Shown: positions 1 to 4,081 of the stretch, in pieces
Numbering within the stretch: the first letter of the stretch is position 1
Layout of the letters: the number at the start of each line of letters is the position of its first letter
Origin: JBGOUJ01 sp041477005
GTDB lineage: Bacteria > Acidobacteriota > Terriglobia > Bryobacterales > JACQDG01
Direction: 5' to 3'
DNA length: 8,450 bases
NCBI GenBank assembly: GCA_041477005.1
Contig: JBGOUJ010000342.1
Location: 1 to 8,450 of the forward strand
Made by a program: the position numbers and the translations under genes
Notes under the pieces: generated by a model
Database searches by the model: none
Told to the model about the DNA's origin: nothing
The model's input: only the letters and a program-made list of their open reading frames with translations

Positions 1-165
1 ATCGTCCACGTGGCCCCCCACAGCGACCACCTTCAGCTTCCGCTGCCGGGCTGCCGGCGTCTGCCCACCGGCGGATCCCACAAGCGGCAGTCCGGCGGCG
101 GCCGCCCCGACCAAACCCGAGGAGCGACCCAGCCAGGCTCTCCGAGTTGTGCTCTCCCTCGCCAT
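1..165 (-). CDS. PIG-L/LmbE-type deacetylase, Tat-exported, N-terminal fragment
   Basis: Only the first 55 codons lie in the window; the gene continues past the left edge. The ATG at 163-165 follows a purine-rich Shine-Dalgarno stretch (GGGGAGGGGAAG). The N-terminus carries a twin-arginine signal: T-R-R-A-W-L at residues 7-12, then an Ala/Gly/Leu hydrophobic segment to about residue 33, so export of a folded protein is expected. After a short linker comes R-K-L-K-V-V-A-V-G-G-H-V-D-D (residues 42-55). This matches the first strand and metal motif of the PIG-L/LmbE de-N-acetylase family, normally HPDD(E). In that family the His and second Asp bind zinc and the first Asp is the catalytic base; all three are present (H52, D54, D55), but the usual Pro is Val. 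Family members remove N-acetyl groups from GlcNAc-type sugars; this substrate cannot be told. It lies downstream of the NIPSNAP gene on the same strand after a 173-base gap. Confidence 0.72.
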   Translation of the reverse strand, partial: MARESTTRRAWLGRSSGLVGAAAAGLPLVGSAGGQTPAARQRKLKVVAVGGHVDD

Positions 166-338
166 CTTCCCCTCCCCAAAAGGCGATCCAACGAACGAGC
201 CTGCGAGGTCCGCCTCCCATGGCGGGATCCCCACGGGCAGAGTGAGCCTCGATGCGGCCCCGGCCGATCGTCAGCGCTCGTGCCGCGCCAGGTGAGACCG
301 GTTCGGCGCCGTGCCCTTCCAGCGGAGTCCAGGGGCCT

Positions 339-767
339 CTATCTCAGGGACGAGTAATCGGTGGCATCCATAAACACGGAATCCACCTTCTTGACCAGCT
401 TGCCGTTGGCTTCGGACTCGGCCTGCACCTTTTTCCACGCCGGATCGTTCCGGAAGCCTTCCCAGGATTTCTGGGCGGCCTCTCGGCTCGGAAAGGCCAG
501 CAGGTACACGAGTGTATTTTTCGCCAGGGGCTCGTCTTTGGGCGACCAGTAACCAATGTTGGTCATTCCGTGTTTCTCAAAGATCTTCGTGGTGTGATCG
601 CGGAAACGGGCATGCAGAGCCTCTAATTTGCCTTCCTCGGCGGTATAGGTCCGCAGCTCGAACACGCGGCCCCTTGTTTGAGCTTCCACAGAAGTCCTCC
701 CAAGCCAAAAGCTGCCGGCGGAAATCGCCAAGATCAAGTAGGGTAGGGCAAGGTGCTTTTTCTTCAT
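339..767 (-). CDS. NIPSNAP family protein with N-terminal export signal
   Basis: This 142-residue protein begins M-K-K-K-H followed by a hydrophobic helix (residues 7-23) and a plausible signal-peptidase site near V-E-A-Q (27-30), so it is probably exported or anchored by an uncleaved signal. The mature part is one NIPSNAP ferredoxin-like domain: R-V-F-E-L-R-T-Y (34-41) is the characteristic first strand, then E-G-K-L-E-A-L-H-A-R-F-R-D-H (45-58), I-F-E-K-H-G-M (62-68) and I-G-Y-W (71-74). The second half has V-Y-L-L-A-F-P-S-R-E-A-A (87-98) and W-x-x-F-R-N-D-P-A-W (102-111). Bacterial NIPSNAP proteins have no firmly established biochemical role; they resemble dimeric alpha-beta barrel proteins, so no reaction is assigned. 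The ATG at 765-767 has only a weak purine stretch upstream (GAGAGAC). It precedes the PIG-L gene and could be co-transcribed with it. Confidence 0.85.
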   Translation of the reverse strand: MKKKHLALPYLILAISAGSFWLGRTSVEAQTRGRVFELRTYTAEEGKLEALHARFRDHTTKIFEKHGMTNIGYWSPKDEPLAKNTLVYLLAFPSREAAQKSWEGFRNDPAWKKVQAESEANGKLVKKVDSVFMDATDYSSLR

Positions 768-1031
768 AGCTGTCTCTCAAGTTAGAACATCGAATACCAA
801 CGAAAGCATACAGCCGCTCCACGGCCTGTGGCAAGCGGCCAGGCTGGAATCGCTGGAATCACACAGTGTACGTGCGGCTTGATCGCGTGGAGTGTTTGGG
901 ACGAAGACACGACCGGCCGGTCAAGCTTCACGGATGCCTGACTTGTTTGCCCTCCGGCCGCGGCGGGGGCGACCGTCGGCCCGCCGCGCCTCTCGATTTA
1001 CGAAATGTGTGCGTCGCCCCAGGCTCGTCTC
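768..1031. other. intergenic region between divergent NIPSNAP and toxin-antitoxin units
   Basis: About 330 bases separate the NIPSNAP start from the antitoxin start. Besides the two promoter candidates and the operator listed separately, the only pattern I see is a perfect tandem duplication of the 9-mer GCTGGAATC (843-851 and 852-860). No convincing gene, terminator or RNA structure is visible. The open frames crossing this stretch have atypical arginine- and cysteine-rich translations and no ribosome-binding site. Confidence 0.5.
805..834 (-). promoter_or_regulatory. candidate sigma70-type promoter for the NIPSNAP gene
   Basis: Read on the minus strand, TTGCCA (829-834, five of six matches to the -35 consensus) is followed after 18 bases by TATGCT (805-810, four of six matches to the -10). 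Transcription would start near 798, giving a leader of about 30 bases before the ATG at 767. Position and spacing are reasonable, but the -10 is mediocre in a GC-rich genome, so this is a candidate only. Confidence 0.35.
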
Positions 1032-1060
1032 TTGACGCCTCTGCTGCCGCGAGCTACGAT
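1032..1060 (+). promoter_or_regulatory. sigma70-type promoter of the toxin-antitoxin operon
   Basis: TTGACG (1032-1037, five of six matches to TTGACA) and TACGAT (1055-1060, four of six matches to TATAAT) are separated by the ideal 17 bases. The predicted transcription start is about 1067, which leaves roughly 29 bases before the GTG start at 1096 and includes the strong Shine-Dalgarno sequence. The match, spacing and position upstream of the operon agree well. Confidence 0.6.
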
Positions 1061-1062
1061 GA

Positions 1063-1078
1063 AATACAATGTATTACA
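1063..1078. promoter_or_regulatory. palindromic operator candidate for antitoxin autoregulation
   Basis: AATACA-A-TGTATT (1063-1075) is a perfect 6-base inverted repeat around one base. It overlaps a second palindrome, TGTA-T-TACA (1070-1078), giving an alternating TACA/TGTA/TACA series. The element covers the predicted transcription start just downstream of the -10 box, where a bound repressor would block initiation. Ribbon-helix-helix antitoxins commonly repress their own operon by binding short palindromes as dimers of dimers, so this is the natural candidate site. The palindrome is seen directly; binding is inferred. Confidence 0.5.
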
Positions 1079-1082
1079 AGCG

Positions 1083-1092
1083 AAAGGAGGTG
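1083..1092 (+). promoter_or_regulatory. strong Shine-Dalgarno that sets the antitoxin start at GTG 1096
   Basis: AAAGGAGGTG is nearly a full complement of the 16S rRNA tail and sits five bases (counted from GGAGG) before GTG at 1096. It lies inside the longer frame that opens at ATG 1069. That ATG has no ribosome-binding site and lies within two bases of the predicted transcription start, so the GTG start is preferred. Confidence 0.7.
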
Positions 1093-1095
1093 CCC

Positions 1096-1383
1096 GTGGC
1101 CGGCACGCGAAAACTCATCACCATATCCCTGCCGCCGCCGCTCTTGAAGAAGGCAGAGCAGGTCGCAGAGGAAGAGAACCGGACCAAATCGGAGCTTCTC
1201 CGGGAGGCTTTGCGCTTCTACCTCGAGACCCGCGACGTGCGCCGGGCGGCCACGCGCGACCGCCTCCTTGAGCTCATCGACAAGGCCCAGGCGCGTGCCA
1301 AGGCCACGCCGTCCCGGGCGATCCGGAAGCTGATCCGCGAATCCGTCGGCGCAGTCCGAACCGGGAAGGCCTCCCGTGCATGA
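1096..1383 (+). CDS. ribbon-helix-helix (CopG/VapB-type) antitoxin
   Basis: The protein has 95 residues from GTG 1096, or 104 from the less likely ATG at 1069. The N-terminal third is a ribbon-helix-helix DNA-binding domain: the strand R-K-L-I-T-I-S-L-P (5-13), helix one P-L-L-K-K-A-E-Q-V-A-E-E-E, a turn at N-R-T-K, and helix two S-E-L-L-R-E-A-L-R-F-Y-L-E. This order and the T-K-S-E-L-L-R-E-A-L signature are typical of CopG-like repressors. The charged, helical C-terminal part (about residue 42 onward) is expected to wrap and neutralise the toxin. Its stop overlaps the toxin start as ATGA, indicating translational coupling and the usual antitoxin-first order. It probably also represses the operon through the palindrome at 1063-1078. 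The function is inferred from the fold and the PIN partner. Confidence 0.85.
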   Translation: MAGTRKLITISLPPPLLKKAEQVAEEENRTKSELLREALRFYLETRDVRRAATRDRLLELIDKAQARAKATPSRAIRKLIRESVGAVRTGKASRA

Positions 1384-1808
1384 GGGTTGTGCTGGACACG
1401 AATGTCCTGGTGTCGGCGACCCTGATCCGGAACGGCAACGAAGATCGGATTCTCCACGCGTGGCGTCGCCGCGCGTTTGATCTGGTGTTCTCGCCAGCTA
1501 TGCTGGAAGAGGTCGGCCGGGTGCTCACGTACGAGAAGCTGCGGAAACACCGGTGGCTGAGCGATGACGAAGTGGTCGAATTGCTGGAAGCTCTGGCCAG
1601 CCAAAGCGTGATGGTTCCCGGAACGACGGCGATTACGGCAAGTCGCGACCCGGAGGACGACAAGTTCTTGGCCGCAGGCCTTGAGAGCGAAGCGGAGTAC
1701 GTCGTGACGGGCGACAAAGATCTGCTGGCGCTCGAAGCCTACCGAGGATTGCGCATTATCACGCCCGCTGCATTCCTGAAGGTTTTGCGCGAACCGGAGA
1801 CTACGTAA
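1380..1808 (+). CDS. PIN-domain toxin (putative ribonuclease, VapC-like)
   Basis: This 142-residue protein is a single PIN domain, the usual size for the family of putative toxin components (COG1569-like). Acidic active-site residues are all present: D6 in V-L-D-T-N-V-L, E43/E44 in M-L-E-E-V, D90 and D93/D94 in S-R-D-P-E-D-D-K-F-L, and D112 with D114 in T-G-D-K-D-L-L. PIN toxins are Mg2+-dependent endoribonucleases, often cutting tRNA or rRNA; this protein's target is unknown. The ATG shares four bases with the antitoxin stop, and no strong independent Shine-Dalgarno is seen, so translation probably depends on coupling. The stop is 46 bases from the tRNA-Ser 3' end. No active-site residue is missing, so the toxin appears intact. 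Confidence 0.88.
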   Translation: MRVVLDTNVLVSATLIRNGNEDRILHAWRRRAFDLVFSPAMLEEVGRVLTYEKLRKHRWLSDDEVVELLEALASQSVMVPGTTAITASRDPEDDKFLAAGLESEAEYVVTGDKDLLALEAYRGLRIITPAAFLKVLREPETT

Positions 1809-1854
1809 ACGCGGCCTACGGGGGAAGAATGCTAGAGTCATTGAAAGTAAAGAC

Positions 1855-1947
1855 TGGCGGAGAGGGGGGGATTCGAACCCCCGACACCGGTTTTGCCAGT
1901 GTAACTGCTTAGCAGGCAGCCCTGTTCGACCACTCCAGCACCTCTCC
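1855..1947 (-). tRNA. tRNA-Ser (anticodon GCU)
   Basis: On the minus strand the 5' acceptor arm GGAGAGG (1941-1947) pairs perfectly with CCTCTCC near the 3' end (1859-1865), followed by discriminator G (1858) and an encoded CCA (1855-1857). The anticodon loop is C-T-GCT-A-A, flanked by CTGC/GCAG, giving anticodon GCU for AGC/AGU serine codons. A long variable arm with ACACTGG/CCGGTGT pairing (one G-U) is the class II feature expected of tRNA-Ser. The T arm is GGGGG-TTCGAAT-CCCCC. The 93-base length suits a serine tRNA. All parts needed for function are intact. Confidence 0.97.
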
Positions 1948-1982
1948 GGTTGCGATGTGGAAATACGGCGGCCCTGGCTTTC

Positions 1983-1991
1983 ATGCTATCA
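1983..1991 (-). promoter_or_regulatory. possible extended -10 promoter for tRNA-Ser
   Basis: On the minus strand TGATAGCAT reads as an extended -10 (TG, one base, TAGCAT). Transcription would start about 30 bases before the mature tRNA 5' end at 1947. No good -35 is present, and the tRNA could instead be transcribed by read-through from the porin operon, whose last gene ends at 2004. Low confidence. Confidence 0.28.
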
Positions 1992-2003
1992 CAGCGCGCT
2001 GCC

Positions 2004-2639
2004 TCACCGCAGCCGATACCCCTTTTCGCCCGGCAGCCGCCCGTCAATCCGCAACACCTTCAGCCCCTTGGGCACTCGGGAGGCGTCCACAAAAGCGATT
2101 GAGCCGGGAATGCCGGCGACCAGTTCGCTCGCCTCTTCATTCGAGTAGACGATCTTCGGCCCGCTCGCCGCCTCGGCGCGAAAGACCTTGGCAATCCAAT
2201 ACTGCCGGAATTGCGCCTCGGTCATCTGATAGACCGTCTTCAGCACCACCTCCCGCTCCCGCGCCGCCGGCGCGCGGATCAGCAAGGTGACCCGGAGACT
2301 CGAAGACCAGAATTGGCGGTCGCCCAACAGCAGCTTCCGCACCTCGGCAAAGGTCAAATCGTTCACCGGAACATTGGGATTCACCACCACCGCGATGTCG
2401 CCGCCCGCCGTCTCGGCTTGGGCCGGATCCGGCATCTCTGCGCCCGGATGGAGCGCCGGCGCTTCGCCCATCGCGATCGTCGGATCCGCGTCCGGAGCCG
2501 CCGGCAGCTCGGCGCCCAGAGTCATCGTCAACGCCGCCCTCAGAGTCCTCACCGGCCCCGCGGCCAGCGCCGTCGTCAGCCCCACGCCCAGCGCCAGCGC
2601 CACAGCCCAAGTCGAGACCAGCAGTGTCATTCGTTTCAT
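2004..2639 (-). CDS. short periplasmic phosphate-binding-like (PstS-type) protein
   Basis: I place the start at ATG 2639 (211 residues), because a good Shine-Dalgarno (TAAGGAGA) sits six bases upstream; the in-frame ATG at 2675 lies inside the preceding gene. The N-terminus M-K-R-M-T-L-L and a hydrophobic stretch (5-27) ending A-L-A-A form a signal peptide. Residues 28-78 are Ala/Pro-rich and probably disordered. Residues 80-209 form one PBP-like domain: D-I-A-V-V-V-N-P-N-V-P-V (81-92), F-A-E-V-R-K-L-L-L-G (97-106), W-S-S-S-L-R-V-T-L-L (111-120), R-A-P-A-A-R-E (122-128), F-R-Q-Y-W (144-148) and G-S-I-A-F-V-D (179-185). This resembles phosphate ABC transporter substrate-binding proteins, but the protein is far shorter than classical PstS and no permease or ATPase gene is nearby. 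Phosphate as ligand is inferred from family resemblance only. Confidence 0.78.
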   Translation of the reverse strand: MKRMTLLVSTWAVALALGVGLTTALAAGPVRTLRAALTMTLGAELPAAPDADPTIAMGEAPALHPGAEMPDPAQAETAGGDIAVVVNPNVPVNDLTFAEVRKLLLGDRQFWSSSLRVTLLIRAPAAREREVVLKTVYQMTEAQFRQYWIAKVFRAEAASGPKIVYSNEEASELVAGIPGSIAFVDASRVPKGLKVLRIDGRLPGEKGYRLR

Positions 2640-2649
2640 AGTGGTCTCC

Positions 2650-3936
2650 TTAGAAGGTGAAGCTGGTCTGCGCAAAGACGCCGTTGATGCGCGGCAGGCC
2701 CGGTCGCCGCTGGTTGCGATACTCCACCTTGAAGGCGGCGAAGCTCGTAATGTCGTAGCGCATTCCCAAGGTCGAGCCCGCCAGGCCCGGCACGCCGGTG
2801 AATGCCGCGTCGCTCACTGGAATGTGAATGTACTCCCAGCGGTAATAAGGCTTCCAGAGCTGCTGCCAGAACGGCAGACGGTAGGCCACTTGAATGTAGT
2901 ACGCCAGGCTGTTGGAGGCGCCCGGCCGGCCCACCTCATTGTGATGCACGTTGGCGATCTCAGCGATGAACTCCGGGTTCTCCTTCGCCCAGACGACGTG
3001 GCCGGCAGTGATCCACTCGTCGAACGTGCGGGCCCCGAGCGAGATCTTATCCCGGTAAACCGAGCCGCCGGCCTGCAAGCCGAACAGCTTGTCGGGCTTG
3101 GCGAAGAGGTTCACCAGCCAGGCGCGGTTGTTGTTGGTGTCGCCGGCGTCCCCGCCCCGGCTAACCGTCGGGCCGCGGCCGTTGCCCAGGCCCACGTTGT
3201 AGTTCAGGTGCAAGCCGCCGGCGGGCGCCACCCCTTCGACCAGCCCGCCGATGAAGTGCACCGGAATGAAGCTGCCGCCGAACTGCGTCATCTCGGGCCG
3301 GCTGATGGTGGTTTGCAGCCACTGGCCGTGGTGGAACGCGGTGTTCCAGTAGTTGATCGGGGTGTGGTATCGCCCGAAGGAAGTCTTGAAATAATCGCTC
3401 TGGTCGTAGCGGATCAGAAGCCGTTCCACCTCGGCGTTGAAGCCGGGCGCCGGCGGCGTCGGCGGCGTGCCGCTTCCGGCGTCGCGGCGGGCCGAAAGGC
3501 TGATCTCGGAGAAAACGGTGACTCGCTGCGAGAGCGCCGAGGTGGCGTGCAGCACAAACTGACCCTCGGTAAAGCCACTCTTGGTCCCGCGCTGGTCGGT
3601 GGCGGCGAAGTTGAAGTCGCTGAAGCCCGCCAGCCGCAGGGTGGGCGAGGCCGGTGCGGCCTGGGCGCCGGCGGCCCGCATGTGCTCCTGGTGCGCCAAC
3701 TCGGACGGTGTTGGACCAGCCGCCTCGGCCGGCGGCGGAGCCGGCGCGCGAGCTTGTACCGGGGCGCCCGACTTGCTTTCCAGCTCCTCCACCCGCTTCT
3801 CCAGCCGGTCGATGCGAGCCAGCAGCGTCTGAACCAGATCTGCCTGCGACTTCGCCTCCGAGCCAGTGGTCTGTGCGCTAGCCCCCCACGCCGCGCCCAG
3901 CAGAAGCAGACAGCCACACCGCAATAGTTCCCTCAT
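2650..3936 (-). CDS. outer-membrane beta-barrel porin with N-terminal coiled coil
   Basis: Two adjacent ATGs (3937-3939 and 3934-3936) follow the sequence GAGGAGG; the second has the better five-base spacing, giving 428 residues. A signal peptide (about 2-21) ends A-S-A before Q. It is followed by a short coiled coil with heptad Leu spacing (L-L-A-R-I-D-R-L-E-K-R-V-E-E-L-E), then an Ala/Pro linker. From about residue 100 the sequence shows alternating aromatic strands typical of a barrel, with repeated aromatic pairs and Gly/Asn-rich turns, ending T-S-F-T-F. A terminal Phe is the usual BAM-recognition feature. The layout matches periplasmic-trimerising porins of the phosphate-selective (OprO/P-like) type, but specificity cannot be read from sequence. 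Its TAA stop forms part of the Shine-Dalgarno of the binding-protein gene, ten bases apart, so the two are one operon and probably act together in solute uptake. Confidence 0.82.
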   Translation of the reverse strand: MRELLRCGCLLLLGAAWGASAQTTGSEAKSQADLVQTLLARIDRLEKRVEELESKSGAPVQARAPAPPPAEAAGPTPSELAHQEHMRAAGAQAAPASPTLRLAGFSDFNFAATDQRGTKSGFTEGQFVLHATSALSQRVTVFSEISLSARRDAGSGTPPTPPAPGFNAEVERLLIRYDQSDYFKTSFGRYHTPINYWNTAFHHGQWLQTTISRPEMTQFGGSFIPVHFIGGLVEGVAPAGGLHLNYNVGLGNGRGPTVSRGGDAGDTNNNRAWLVNLFAKPDKLFGLQAGGSVYRDKISLGARTFDEWITAGHVVWAKENPEFIAEIANVHHNEVGRPGASNSLAYYIQVAYRLPFWQQLWKPYYRWEYIHIPVSDAAFTGVPGLAGSTLGMRYDITSFAAFKVEYRNQRRPGLPRINGVFAQTSFTF

Positions 3937-3983
3937 CATCCCCTCCTCGCCATATCAATCGATGGATGAACCGGTCGCAAGAA

Positions 3984-3999
3984 GGTAGTGTAGACTACC
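3984..3999. promoter_or_regulatory. inverted repeat in the porin/kinase divergent intergenic region
   Basis: GGTAGT (3984-3989) and ACTACC (3994-3999) are perfect complements around a four-base loop. The element sits 48 bases upstream of the porin start and 83 bases upstream of the kinase start. There is no T-tract, so it is unlikely to be a terminator; its position suits an operator for the porin operon. On the minus strand TACACT within it resembles a -10 box, but I find no good -35. The repeat is clear; the role is inferred. Confidence 0.35.
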
Positions 4000-4031
4000 G
4001 ATGCCGCGAGAGGAAAGGCCGGGGTCCGTCC

Positions 4032-4054
4032 CTGTACAGCGCGCGAGAATTCTC
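4032..4054. promoter_or_regulatory. run of three palindromes upstream of the kinase gene
   Basis: CTGTACAG (4032-4039), GCGCGC (4039-4044) and GAGAATTCTC (4045-4054) are each perfect palindromes and lie head to tail, 28 bases before the kinase GTG. Such a block could be a regulator-binding region or form part of the 5' leader. No convincing -35/-10 pair was found for the kinase; TAAACT (4067-4072) is the best -10-like hexamer. Function is not established. Confidence 0.3.
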
Positions 4055-4081
4055 TTGCGATTAGGGTAAACTGGAGAAACC

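Noticed and set aside
10..357. 115-codon plus-strand open frame at the left edge
   Set aside because: Pro/Arg/Ser-rich translation overlapping the well-formed Tat signal and PIG-L motif on the minus strand; no ribosome-binding site.
866..1147. 93-codon plus-strand open frame upstream of and overlapping the antitoxin
   Set aside because: Cys/Arg-rich composition, no ribosome-binding site, and it overlaps the promoter, operator and antitoxin start in another frame.
1218..1841. 207-codon minus-strand open frame over the toxin gene
   Set aside because: Arg/Gln-rich shadow of the PIN toxin, which has complete active-site residues and an ATGA overlap with its antitoxin.
1838..2047. 69-codon minus-strand open frame across the tRNA
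   Set aside because: It reads straight through an intact tRNA-Ser and has no protein features.
2287..3927. 546-codon open frame antisense to the porin and binding-protein genes
   Set aside because: It spans two well-supported genes on the other strand and shows only Ala/Arg/Val-rich low-complexity sequence, as expected for a shadow frame at high GC.
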